Assembly: GCA_033675265.1 (NCBI GenBank)
Contig: JAUJYZ010001352.1
Coordinates: 271,001 to 335,000, forward strand
DNA: 64,000 bases
From: Actinostola sp. cb2023
Taxonomy: Eukaryota; Cnidaria; Anthozoa; Actiniaria; Actinostolidae
Direction of reading: 5' to 3'
Shown here one piece after another: positions 35,701 through 44,559 of this stretch. The notes under the pieces are model-generated. The model worked only from the letters and a program-made list of their open reading frames with translations. It ran no database searches and was not told where the DNA came from. The stretch's first letter is position 1, and every line of letters begins with the position of its first letter. The position numbers were made by a program, and so were the translations under genes.

Positions 35701-38176
35701 AATTAAGCTACGAAATGGGAATGTTTTGAGGGATTTTTATTATGATCACTAAACTTCTACAAATCAAAGGCATCTCTGCAAGAACAGTGTAAGTGACTTG
35801 TGATCAAAACCCAAATTCTTCTTTGAAATCCAAAGAATCTTGAGGAGAATTTAGATTTTGATCAGAGATCAGCATGCAAAAACAGTGTAAGTGACTTGTG
35901 ATCAAAACCCAAATTCTCCTTTGAAATTCAAAGAGTCTAGGGGAGAATTCAATGTTTGATCAGTGATCACTTTGGGGTCCATATATACAGGAACAGTGTA
36001 GTGACTTGTGATCAAAATCCAAATTCTCCTTTGGAATTCAAAGAGTCTAGGGGAGAATTCAGTGTTTGATCAGTGATCACTTAGGGGTCCATACAAGAAC
36101 AGTGTAAGTGACTTGTGATCATAATCCAAATTCTCCTTCGGAATTCAAAGAGTCTAGGGGAGAATTCAGTGTTTGATCAGTGATCACTTAGGGGTCCATA
36201 CAAGAACAGTATAAGTGACTTGTGATCATAATCCAAATTCTCCTTTGGAATTCAAAGATTCTAGGGGAGAATTCAGTGTTTGATCAGTGATCACTTAGGG
36301 GTCCATACAAGAACAGTGTAAGTGACTTGTGATCAAAATCCAAATTCTCCTTTGGAATTCAAAGATTCTAGGGGAGAATTCAGTGTTTGATCAGTGATCA
36401 CTTAGGGGTCCATACAAGAACAGTATAAGTGACTTGTGATCATAATCCAAATTCTCCTTTGGAATTCAAAGATTCTAGGGGAGAATTCAGTGTTTGATCA
36501 GTGATCACTTAGGGGTCCATACAAGAACAGTATAAGTGACTTGTGATCATAATCCAAATTCTCCTTTGGAATTCAAAGATTCTAGGGGAGAATTCAGAGT
36601 TTGATCAGTGATCACTTAGGGGTCCATACAAAAACAGTGTAAGTGACTTGTGATCAAAATCCAAATTCTCCTTTGGAATTCAAAGTATCTTGAGGAGAAT
36701 TTAGATTTTGATCAGAGATCACTTCAGAGATTAATTACTCACCTTGAAAGTATGGTTAACCACAACATGACATGTCATACACACAGCGGCACAACAAAGA
36801 CGACAATGGGACCTGTTGTCATGGCAACATATGTAATAAGGTTATTATATTATATTATTACATATATACAGACGTTTGTCATAATCAAAACATTTTGAAT
36901 GAGAGAGAGAGAGAGAGAGAGAAACTTTAAACTGGACCATACCTTCCTTTGGCAAGATTGGTACCCCAGTATCTTCTGAATAGTGACCCACATTTTGAAC
37001 ATGACTGCGAATTAATGTTAGTGAAATCAATAAAGGCTGAGGATATGAGGTCAACTGAAATTCAAACCAAGGTTCATTCAAGGTGATAAGTAACTATGTA
37101 AACATATTCTGTCACCATGACTAGACCTATCATTGCGATTGGGCAGCTTGTTGTTCTATACGTACTGTATGCCAGCCTAAATAACACAGTGTTTACATGT
37201 TCTTTGTTGCTGGTGTACTTATTTTGTAACTAGTGTGTATTCTTAGTAAAAAAAATAATTGTCATGGACGCTTGGTCCAGTAGGACCTACATTGTACATC
37301 TGTATTCTGCATAGTACATTACTCTCATTACATGTACAAATTCTGCTGAAACCCCTGCATATACTACTGCCAGTTGTACTGTGTATATTGATAAACAAAG
37401 ACATGTGATCCATATACCTACCTTACACTGACATCCTTTGAATGACTTGTGACAATCAATACATCTTTTGGAATCAGATCCTGCATTACACATTGAAATA
37501 GAGGACAGTTTTAACAAGGTTTAAAAAAGCCTGTTTTTCACTAGCGGTGCAATCATAAGCGCAAGAACAAGAGACCTTATTTCACTGTGAAAACAGGCCT
37601 GAAGCAAGTGCAATTGAGGTAAACTTTCCAATTTTCTGCACTAATGCTTATCGGACCCATTTTCTCATGACACAAGCTTTTATGACACAAGTTCTTATGA
37701 CACAAGCTCTTATGCATCGCTAGTAATTGTACATGTAGTTATTTGGCCATGTAGATTACTTAAGACAGAAGCTTTCAAGTACGGTAAAGATGTGCTCGTA
37801 CACTTTTGCATGTACAAATAGCACTGTAAAATACTCACGCTTTGCAGGACTCTGCACAACTATGAACAAGTTGTGTTCTGACAAAATATTTTACAATAAG
37901 TTCAGGCAAATAAACTAAAGTAACTTGAATGGACACTTGAATTACTTTAACGTTAAATTAAAGTTATCTTTCGTTATTCATATGATATTACAGTAAAAAA
38001 CATTTACTCTTCTCAAAAGTTGCGCAATTCGTTCAACGAAAACAAACGAATGTCACGTCAAATAATTTTTCAACTGTGATTTTGTTTTGTTTTTTGAACA
38101 ATTCTTGCCATTTTTGTCGTGTGTTTTACGATTACAAACCTTCTTCGCCAGTGATCGACGATATTGAGGTTTCCAT
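17745..38176 (-). CDS. FYVE-like finger / ankyrin / coiled coil / FYVE protein, 24 exons, 602 aa
   Basis: Exons (minus): 38140-38176, 37839-37877, 37422-37480, 36943-37004, 36743-36812, 34901-35105, 34166-34222, 34016-34086, 33461-33493, 32010-32041, 31861-31909, 31353-31461, 31053-31106, 30557-30640, 29685-29821, 28719-28767, 28248-28372, 27822-27908, 27127-27204, 20650-20715, 20165-20254, 19855-19902, 19472-19542, 17745-17841. They sum to 1809 nt, exactly 603 codons. Domains: residues 47-94 an eight-Cys FYVE-like finger (C47/C50, GRSHCRLC at 65-72, C77/C80, C91/C94), preceded by Cys 32, 35, 42 and 44; about 155-275 ankyrin repeats ([21 protein letters not shown]); 275-425 Ser/Thr/Pro-rich linker; 425-525 coiled coil; 527-587 a classical FYVE finger ([28 protein letters not shown]). 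FYVE fingers bind PI3P, so an endosomal scaffold is the likely role. The start ATG has an in-frame TGA 21 nt upstream. The exon 14 acceptor is ambiguous (30640 or 30634). I do not recognise a named orthologue. Confidence 0.85.
17850..18960. repeat. 38-bp satellite in the last intron of the FYVE gene
   Basis: The unit contains AAATCGATTAGCATGTCACG and TGACATCATTTACAAACG. Some copies read GATAAACGAAGTCGATTAGC or TATAAACGCAATCG. Most copies include the E-box CACGTG and the ATCGAT palindrome. The array is split by a foldback insertion at 17992-18455. Confidence 0.95.
17992..18455. mobile_element. 464-bp foldback MITE inserted in the 38-bp satellite, 9-bp TSD
   Basis: The ends TAGCCTGCGAATACAGCCGC and their complement extend into arms of about 100 bp. 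CATGTCACG occurs directly before (17983-17991) and after (18456-18464); removing one copy restores a perfect satellite unit. This is the best-defined insertion in the window. The 9-bp duplication again suggests a MULE. Confidence 0.92.
18965..19420. repeat. Degenerate AT-rich repeat region
   Basis: Short recurring words TTTACGTATTTTACCG, GCGTTTACGTAT and ATCGCTGCG are loosely spaced, continuing the intron after the 38-bp satellite. No protein-coding signal. Confidence 0.5.
20776..27020. repeat. 6.2 kb satellite, 40/35-bp units with higher-order repeats
   Basis: About 160 copies of a 40-bp unit made of GTAATACGTATTGTATTGGG followed by TTTCCTGTGGTGGAGTGCGC, mixed with a 35-bp form lacking five bases (TTGTATTTCC for TTGTATTGGGTTTCC). 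Marker variants recur at fixed spacing: CTGTAGTGGAGCATGCG near 21328, 22766 and 24877, and GGGATTCC near 21950, 23387 and 25496. These give blocks of about 1.44 and 2.11 kb. It lies in the intron between the FYVE-gene exons 20650-20715 and 27127-27204. The long open frames in it are repeat artefacts. Confidence 0.98.
27225..27650. repeat. (ATC)n-rich imperfect microsatellite
   Basis: Runs of CATCATCATC are interleaved with AATACGTGTTATC and with two copies of TTAATTATGGCCATTACTAC. Intronic in the FYVE gene. Confidence 0.9.
27655..27835. repeat. ~78-bp tandem repeat copying the exon 18 splice donor
   Basis: ACCCACCTCAGCAGCCA occurs at 27659, 27739 and 27816. The last is the real 3' end of the exon 27822-27908 plus its donor. 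The two others are intronic duplicates, each carrying the same GAG/GTGGGT border in gene orientation. Confidence 0.88.
27993..28222. repeat. 21-bp G/A-rich minisatellite
   Basis: About ten copies of GACTGGGGAGAGGAAAAGG-type units, strongly purine-biased on the plus strand with G4 runs in each copy. A single reverse-complement copy lies at about 28925-28950. Intronic, starting 25 bp after the donor of exon 28248-28372. Confidence 0.93.
28435..28710. repeat. (ATG)n-rich imperfect microsatellite
   Basis: GATGATGATG runs alternate with GTTGTTGTTG runs. Intronic in the FYVE gene, adjoining the donor of exon 28719-28767. Confidence 0.88.
28946..29052 (+). repeat. Hairpin plus retroposon-like 3' tail (TATTC)n
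   Basis: CCCTCTACTAATAGG and its complement form a 15-bp stem with a short loop. Downstream comes ACATAAATAAAGTTATTC, then seven TATTC repeats, the look of a SINE/LINE 3' end. A similar AATAAAT plus TGTAT tail is at about 31585-31612. Confidence 0.5.
29335..29650. repeat. Tandem repeat sharing the TTCCTGTGGTGA core
   Basis: Ten units of about 30-33 bp alternate GACGTATTTGCAATTTGGGC and AACATTTGACAGTTTGGGG around TTCCTGTGGTGA. The core is the same as in the 6.2 kb satellite, but the flanks are unrelated. Intronic, ending about 35 bp before exon 29685-29821. Confidence 0.9.
29905..30440. repeat. (GGAT)n/(GATA)n microsatellite with ~40-bp superunit
   Basis: The unit GAATGAGTGAATGGATGG followed by ATAGATAGATGGAA repeats about ten times, flanked by simpler GGAT runs. 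Intronic in the FYVE gene. Confidence 0.93.
30691..30862. mobile_element. 172-bp foldback element, probable TA target duplication
   Basis: The arms of about 80 bp begin TACCGAAATCACTTGACTG and end CGAGTAATTTCGGTA. The centre has CCATTTGGAGAGCTCCAAATGG. TA at both ends fits a Tc1/mariner-type MITE. Intronic. Confidence 0.75.
32208..33200. mobile_element. Older GCAAGCATAAG-type MITE interrupted by a second element
   Basis: The left part holds AGCGCAAGCTCAAAAGGTC and GATGCAAGCATAAGCACAAG. The right part after 33152 continues with GGCCTGTTTTCACACAACAC. The words match the satellite at 49.7 and 63.3 kb and the copies at 37.5 and 42.6 kb. Confidence 0.6.
32339..33152. mobile_element. 814-bp TIR element with TTA duplication (PIF/Harbinger-like)
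   Basis: The ends GGGACCGTCGACATATTCAC and GTGAATATGTCGACGGCCCC are the tips of inverted repeats of about 55 bp that also contain ACGTCCACTGGACGT. TTA flanks both sides (32336-32338 and 33153-33155). The GGG start plus 3-bp TTA fits PIF/Harbinger. No transposase domain recognised. Confidence 0.75.
33600..34010. repeat. Degenerate (GTCA)n microsatellite
   Basis: CAGTCAGTCAATCAGT words are mixed with repeated CCAACCATATGTCTGTC and GTTGATTTATTGG blocks. Intronic, ending just before the donor of exon 34016-34086. Confidence 0.92.
34311..34701. mobile_element. Foldback element, subfamily A, copy 1
   Basis: A 391-bp palindrome beginning AATGGGCTTGTAACACCTG and ending with its complement. The arms contain CACGTGAC, then TAACTTGAAAGAGCATACTA and ATTAGTAAAAGTGG. 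The frames it creates on both strands are not genes. It lies in a FYVE-gene intron. Confidence 0.9.
35745..36725. repeat. ~107-bp tandem repeat, nine copies
   Basis: The unit includes GAACAGTGTAAGTGACTTG, CAAATTCTCCTTTGGAATTC, AAAGATTCTAGGGGAGAATT and a GTTTGATCAGTGATCACTTA palindrome. It fills the intron up to 20 bp from the donor of exon 36743-36812. Confidence 0.95.
37537..37727. mobile_element. MITE with CACTAGCG ends, source family of the 55-bp satellite
   Basis: TTTTCACTAGCGGTGCAATC at the left is mirrored by TTATGCATCGCTAGTAA at the right. The interior has AAGCGCAAGAACAAGAGACC and CTGTGAAAACAGGCCTGAAG, words also found in the tandem arrays at 49.7 and 63.3 kb. Confidence 0.6.
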
Positions 38177-38290
38177 GATACGGAGAACGCTTTTAGATCA
38201 CCGTAAAACCGTGTTTTAGCGTGACTTTCTCTTGCATGCACCGACTCAGTGACTGATTGTGAAAACATCCAAGATGGCCGCCAAGGCTAG
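38177..38290 (-). promoter_or_regulatory. Probable promoter / 5' UTR of the FYVE-ankyrin gene
   Basis: This segment lies directly upstream of the ATG at 38176. It contains AAGATGGCCGCC at 38271-38282, a strong match to the YY1 element common near TATA-less start sites, about 95 bp upstream of the start codon. No TATA box is seen. Confidence 0.4.
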
Positions 38291-38690
38291 GTAACCAGGC
38301 CTGCTTGTCTGTCTGTCCATTTTATCAGTTATATTTTGAAAACTTTTTGACAAGCTTTTTCGTAATACTTAGTAATTTTCATTGATGTTTGACTAAAGTT
38401 ATTTAGTTTTCAAAATTGTACTATTTAGTAATTGTACTATTTAGTAATATATTTAAAAAAACTTATATTTAATCGTAATTTATAGAATTATACATCCAAG
38501 CAAAAATCAAGGCTTAGTTGACGGATGTATCCATAAAAAGAGCTCTATGAATGCAATTTTGATAAGAAAATATAAATAAATAAAAACCACAGCAGTCGAC
38601 CATATCGGAAAAGTGATGTTTTGGGATTCCTGTGTATTAGTTACCCATAGTTCTTTTGGGTCGCTAATCACCACGTGGTTGATCAAGAAG

Positions 38691-39269
38691 ATGGCGGTGC
38701 CATGCTGCTTGGATGGTATGTAGTCTTTACTTCTTCTTCTTTATCTGCATAATCGTATAGTTTTTTCACTAAACGCCCGCATAAAATAAAAGAGCAGCCT
38801 TTCAGTTGGTCATTGTGTGAAAATAGAGGCTGTAAGTCAAGTAAAACTGACTGATCGATCGACACAAAGTTCATCGTAGCCAGGCATCGTAGCCAGGCAT
38901 CGTACTTTCGTAGCCAGGGAAGACTGTGGTTGAGCCAAATGATGAAAAAACTTAGCTTGAAAACCCATGAAAATTTAATTATTCACTCTAATTTTTTCCT
39001 GATGGCATTGTAAACTAGTCTGGGTCAGAGACAATGCTGAAATTATCAGCATATGTCCAACTGTACTGCCCAGCCCTGGCCCAGTGGGCCTGGCGTAATA
39101 CCTGATATCTGAATTTATTTGTGCTTTCTTCCAGTAAATTTGAGACTCTTTTTTCTCTTTTTCATTGTAGATAGGTTTCTTACACATGGATTTAACTTTA
39201 TCTTATGGTCCATTATGGATTGTGTGAGGGAGCGAATACCAAGGACTTGAACATGTGGGATTGTAACAG
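38691..39269 (+). other. Possible short spliced transcript / micropeptide, two candidate exons
   Basis: Candidate exon 38691-38715 begins with ATG inside AAGATGGCGG (YY1-type start context) and ends at a GTATG donor. Candidate exon 39171-39269 has a good pyrimidine tract plus TAG acceptor and a GTAAAC donor. Joined in phase they encode a 34-residue peptide containing RFLTHGFNFILWSIMDC and ending at a TGA in the second exon. I recognise no family; it may be non-coding. Another exon-like segment with good borders lies at 43119-43199. The reading is speculative. Confidence 0.25.
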
Positions 39270-39289
39270 GTAAACGCCCTATAAATAAA

Positions 39290-39495
39290 TCATTAGTATC
39301 ACACATCCTGGGGAGGGGGGGGGGGGTACTCCCATATATGGACTATACGGGGATGTGCCGCTCAACAGGGTATGGTTTTTGTCTCTCTGACTCTGGAACA
39401 GGGTATACAAATCACTGTTTCTGTCTGGAACAGGGGTACATTTTACGTTCAGTTTGGCTCTGGAAATAATACTCTGGAACCCCCCCCCCCGGGTG
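39290..39495. repeat. Interspersed repeat with G-run and C-run ends
   Basis: It begins with a G12 run followed by TACTCCCATATATGGACTAT, GGGATGTGCCGCTCAACAGG and two CTGGAACAGGGT words, and ends in C10. From memory this resembles repeats common in anthozoan scaffolds; I could not check that here. Confidence 0.5.
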
Positions 39496-40034
39496 TACAT
39501 GAAGATTAAAGAAAGCTTTAGCCTGCGTTACAGCCATATTGTATTGTATTGATTAGTACAGTACTAATCGGGATTTGGATCAACTGTAATCAATCAATTG
39601 ACAAAGGGTAGCAAATTCATCGATTAATTTGTACTGAATTGAAAGTAATTGGTATGAACATGAATGCTAGTTCTCCCTCACATCAGTTTTTAGTTCCGTC
39701 ACGTAATTCTCCTGGACTGATTGGGATCCCTGTGGTAGTGTGGATTTTGGGGGCCGTGGTTCAGTTTGATTTTCATTTCTAAAAAAAGCCTCGCTTTTTA
39801 CCTTGTTTCTTCAAATACTTGCTACAAATATAGATTGATAGTTATTTGAGGGTTTAGGCATATTTAGTGGGTTTCAGGTCGGTTGGATTTCAAGTTTTTG
39901 CCTGAATTCAAAGAGACGTACGTGGCACAGCAACAACACCCAATTGGCAAACTTGTTTGAAAATAATAAAAACCAATAAATAATGAAAATGACAATCCAT
40001 GAATACACAAATGCAATAACGCAAATTCAAGTCC

Positions 40035-40425
40035 AATGGGCTTGTGTCACCTGTCACGTGCCTTTTTAAATTTTCACCGAAGGCAAACGAAAATATCATA
40101 ACTTGAAAGAGCATACTAAAATTAGTAAAAGTTGAAAATTTCAAAAGAATTAAGCAAATAAGACCAAAGTTAAAGGCTTTCAAAGTTTCCCGCTTTGACA
40201 AGGATTTGTATGGGTTTTTCGCTTGGAGGGCAAGCGTTGCCTTCCAACATACATTTCCATACAAAAAAGGCAAAGTTTGAATGCCTGTAACTCTTGCCCT
40301 ATTTACTTACTTCCCTTCAAACTTTCCACTTTTACTAACTTTAGTATGCTCTTTCCAGTTATGGTATTTTCGTTTGCCTTCGGTGAAAATTTAAAAAGTC
40401 ACGTGACAGGTGACACAAGCTCATT
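40035..40425. mobile_element. Foldback element, subfamily A, copy 2
   Basis: A 391-bp palindrome, closely similar to 34311-34701 across its whole length, with ends AATGGGCTTGTGTCACCTG. Intergenic. Confidence 0.9.
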
Positions 40426-40680
40426 CATCTTCAAGTTAGCATGTACATGTATGTAATATTGATTGTGCTAGAGTCTCCACGTTTTTGTCGTTGCTTTCAA
40501 CTGAAAATCTAGGTTAATTTTGTAATGATTTTCTTTACAATGCAACAGTTTAACTTCAAGTTTGTATACATGTATGTAACTGATAAAAGCTTTCAAGGCT
40601 TCCATGTCTCTGTTTCAGTTCGAGTACAAGTAAAAACTTTGGCTTGTACTCCTGAGACATCCAAAAAATCAATATTTTAA

Positions 40681-41401
40681 CCCTTGTCCTGCCAAAGACG
40701 AGTTATCTCGTTTCCGGTATCATGTTTCTCACTGCCAAAGACGAGTATACTCGTTTTTAATGTATGCACATATATTAACATAAAAATCTCGAACGCACGT
40801 GCAGGAATTTGCGTGATCTTTGCCCCAAGCATTGATTAAACATCAGAGAACTAGCCAATCATTTTTACGGATTTGTACACGTGATTAATAATACGCTACA
40901 GGCGATCGATTGTGGTGTAATGCCACGCGCTCCAAGTAAACATGGCCGCCGTTACGATAGGTATGTGTGACGTTCGTAACTTATTTTGTACTTTGTTCGT
41001 AGAATTAGCTTTCCTATGTGTTTTTTGACTTATGAATATTGAAACAAAGATGATATACTTTATTTTAAGAATTATATTGTGCAATAAAATGATTTTTAAA
41101 CGAATGTTTAGAAGTGTTTTGTAATGCAATACGGCCAAATACGCTTCGAGCAAAATGGCAAGCAATGATTTTGATATATATCTACTTTATCGGAGAAAAT
41201 TTTGAGGGTTTCAAACTCGAAGATATAGAATAAGCTGTAGAATATTTTAATGCGATAGAAGCCGAAGCAGAAGCAAAAGTTTTGTGGGTATTCCAGCAAT
41301 TGCTGATTTTAGAGTAATTTTTAAAAGCAATGCTATCAAATTTGAGAAAATAACTGGCAGTGAGAGTCAGTCAACCAGTAAAGTACACGGCAGGACAAGG
41401 G
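40681..41401. mobile_element. 721-bp piggyBac-type non-autonomous element, TTAA duplication
   Basis: CCCTTGTCCTGCC at 40681-40693 is exactly mirrored by GGCAGGACAAGGG at 41389-41401, and TTAA flanks both ends (40677-40680 and 41402-41405). This is the signature of piggyBac insertion. The interior near 41155-41290 has a start-like ATG followed by acidic codons broken by stops, perhaps a decayed transposase N-terminus. It also includes AACATGGCCGCC. Confidence 0.88.
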
Positions 41402-41479
41402 TTAAGATCCAGCTTTTGCAAGACTTAAACATATGTTATTAGTATCGTCGTGGTCCAATGATGATTCTGTTCCATGCAC

Positions 41480-41945
41480 CACTCAGACAAAACTAATGGT
41501 GATTATGGCTTTGGCTGAGGACCAGTTACAATAAGTATAATACATGCCATGGGAGGTGGAGGGATGCCTTGGGAGGGGGGGGACTACTGCTTTTTATGGC
41601 ATAGACAAAAACTAATGGTGATTATGGCTTTGGCTGAGGACCAGTTACAATAAGTATAATACATGCCATGGGAGGTGGAGGGATGCCTTGGGAGGGGGGG
41701 GACTACTGTTTATGGCATAGACAAAACTAATGGTGATTATGGCTTTGGCTGAGGACCAGTTACAATAAGTATAATACATGCCATGGGAGGTGGAGGGATG
41801 CCTTGGGAGGGGGGGGACTACTGTTTATGGCATAGACAAAACTAATGGTGATTATGGCTTTGGCTGAGGACCAGTTACAATAAGTATAATACATGCCATG
41901 GGAGGTGGAGGGATGCCATGGGAGGGGGGGGGACTACTGTTTATG
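41480..41945. repeat. ~117-bp tandem repeat, four copies
   Basis: The unit contains ACTAATGGTGATTATGGC, AGTATAATACATGCCATGGG and a G7-G8 run followed by ACTACTG. Copies are almost identical, differing in a few bases and small indels, so the duplication is recent. Confidence 0.95.
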
Positions 41946-42238
41946 GCATAATGAGTATGTTCAGCTGGATCAATGTAGTCTGGGTTTGAATCTAATTTGA
42001 TTCATTCTGGGTCGGTGTAAACTTACAGTACCGTTTTCTCTTTTCCAGACATTTACCATGGAACTAAGGGAAGTTGCAGTGTAGACTGAGCTGGCTTGGT
42101 AGTCGTGTACTGTAATAGCAACACAAGTGTGATACTGTTCACCAACATTGGAAATAATGACCTGGCATTTCCAGGTACTGTAACTTTAAATATGTAACTA
42201 ACACTTGGACAATTCTTGCAGCAAGGAATATAGACAGC

Positions 42239-42350
42239 TGGGCCCAGTTGTTCGAAAGGTGATTAGTGCAAATCCAGGATTAAATCTTAAGAAAACTATT
42301 GACGCTAATCCAGGATTAGCACTAATCGCCTTTCGAACAACCGGCCCCAG
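42239..42350. mobile_element. 112-bp palindromic MITE
   Basis: GGGCCCAGTTGTTCGAAAGG is mirrored by CCTTTCGAACAACCGGCCCC-type sequence. The inner words AATCCAGGATTA occur twice. Intergenic. Confidence 0.75.
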
Positions 42351-42550
42351 GGGAAAATCCAGGATTATTTTTAAAGAGGGGACTGTGAAACGTTGCAAGA
42401 GAAAATGATATTTGTCCCTGTTATTCTAAAACCTTGTGTGTCCAGAGAGTGGCCGGTGTCTCTTAGTCCAATGATTATAGTATCCATGCACCACTCTTAC
42501 ACTTTATTGTCATGGTGATTATGGTTATCATTATGAGGACTAAATACTCT

Positions 42551-42693
42551 GGTTTTCACTAGCATATTGCAAGCATAAGTGGCATTATTCGCCGTAAAAA
42601 TGGCCTGCCACAAGTACAAGCAAGTATGTGCATAAAGATCAAAAACAATTTCCAGGCCTGTTTTCATAATATACTTGTGTTACTAGTGAAACC
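42551..42693. mobile_element. MITE of the CACTAG/GCAAGCATAAG family
   Basis: GGTTTTCACTAG and CTAGTGAAACC are terminal inverted repeats. The interior holds ATTGCAAGCATAAG and CCACAAGTACAAGCAAG. Confidence 0.6.
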
Positions 42694-42703
42694 ACAACTT
42701 CGA

Positions 42704-42956
42704 TTATATTACGAAAACTCAGAAGTTGAAACACCAACTTCGTTTCAGGGGTTGTGGCTTCTGTCAATCAAACTTCCAACTACCACCTGAGTGAAAACCA
42801 GCCAATCCAGAGCATAAAGCACCATATTTGAAAACGTCCACTCAAATCATTCAACGTGACATGGAAAGTTTGATTGATAGAACCCTCCCCTTCCCCCCTA
42901 ATAAAAAAACAATACAAGCGAAGTTGGAAATTGAACTTCTGAGTTCACGTAATATT
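42704..42956. mobile_element. 253-bp TIR element
   Basis: TTATATTACGAAAACTCAGA near 42705 is mirrored by TTCTGAGTTCACGTAATAT near 42937. The interior carries GAAGTTGAAACACC and GCGAAGTTGGAAATTG. No coding capacity. Confidence 0.65.
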
Positions 42957-43335
42957 GAAAACTTGTGTAAATGAATGATGATAAAAATATAGCAAGATTT
43001 TTGGGACTAGTTCATTTTATTTCATTCATGTATTATTCATAGTATATTCCATGCCCTCAGTTGAATTTCTTTGTTTGTTAAAATAATTGCAACTAATATT
43101 GTATTGTTATTCTGATAGGTGTTCCATTGAGAAAGAATTGAAACCATTGTCCCTCAGGATCTCTGTAGCGTAGCTGTCGTTCAGATAGACAGGCAGAGGT
43201 ATTTAACACACTACAGTCAAATGCCTATTAAGACGTTGCCCTCGGAAATGGCACAATGCTTAATAGGGGTTGGCTGCTTAATAGAGGGAGTTTGTATAGC
43301 AATCAATAGTTTAGGGATTTTGATAACTGGCTATT

Positions 43336-43674
43336 GAGGGTTTGTCACGTAATTTCAAAACTTATAGGAGACAGGACAAAAAAAATGATTACCATAGCTG
43401 GAAAGAGCTTGTTGAAATGAGTAAAAATGTGAAGTTTGGAAAAGATCGCTTTACAAATTGCGAAGATATGAATTTTCAAAAATCAAAGTTTTGTATGAAA
43501 ACCTTTGTTGGTAGGCAAGAGTTGCCTACCAGCGTGAAGTTACAAATTCATATCTTCACAATTTGTGAAGTGATCTTTTCCAAACTTCACATTTTTACTA
43601 ATTTCAACGAGCTCTTTCCAGCTATGATAATCATATTTTTGTCCTATGAGTTCTGAAATTACATGATAAACCCT
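43336..43674. mobile_element. Foldback element, subfamily B, copy 1
   Basis: The palindrome is bounded by GAGGGTTTGTCACGTAATTTC and its complement. The arms contain CATAGCTGGAAAGAGCTTG and TGAGTAAAAATGTGAAG. Its central loop is GGTAGGCAAGAGTTGCCTACC. The open frames within it are palindromic shadows. Confidence 0.88.
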
Positions 43675-43927
43675 TAATTAATAGGGTGTTTTAACTACTT
43701 GTTTTGTTAGCGTAGGAGGCAAATGTAGAAATCAGTGCAATGAGATATGTTCAGATGATGGTATAACACCAGTTGATCAAAGAGTGGACAGTACTACATG
43801 TATTCATTGGTTAAATCCTTATTGTTGGTATGCAATCAATCCCTAGAAATTTCAAGTACAAAGATGCAACAATGATGGAGATACAAACAAGGAAAGCTAA
43901 TGGGAATGTGCTGTTGTCAGGCACCAA

Positions 43928-44101
43928 CATATACCTGTTTTCAAAAACGTTGTCCATTTACAAAATAGTAAATAGTGGAAAGGAATTAATTAGAGAAACA
44001 AAAGAAATTTAATCACGCGGAACTCTGGCTCATTGTTTCTCTAATTAATTCCTTTCTACTATTTACTATTTTGTAAATGGACAACGTTTTTGAAAACAGG
44101 T
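43928..44101. repeat. Hairpin with ~70-bp arms
   Basis: GTTTTCAAAAACGTTGTCC through GGAATTAATTAGAGAAACA is mirrored almost exactly at 44033-44101. Probably another foldback element. Confidence 0.8.
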
Positions 44102-44559
44102 GTATCCAAGAACAATGAAACATTTGCCATTTCAATTCCCTGACATGATTATTTTGTTCCTCAATATAAGAGTCACTTTTCTGTAGCATTTTCCACTCTT
44201 TGAACAAAGGGGACCTCGATGTAATAGATTGTTTGGATTATTTCAAAAAAAGATCAATTTTAATAATATTATTTTGTCTATTTTGTTTCTTTGGGCTACC
44301 TGTGTCTACATGACCACAGGCAGCCCAGGCTCTAACTCAAACGTTACCGTTATCACAAGATACGCATCGGCTAGGTTATGGGAGGGGCCAGGACGAGTTG
44401 CATAAAACCTAATGGCTGATGTAACTGTCCATGTGAGATGTTAAAAAGTCGTTTTGACAGGCTGGCATTAGCAGTGATGCCAGACATTAATTTTTGCAAC
44501 TCACCCCAGGAAAGCCAACAACCTGTGAGGAAGGGGGATACTTTACGATCAGTAGTACC

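Noticed and set aside
40896..41299. Frames of 63-89 codons inside the piggyBac-type element
   Set aside because: No DDE transposase motif or zinc finger. At most a decayed N-terminal remnant.
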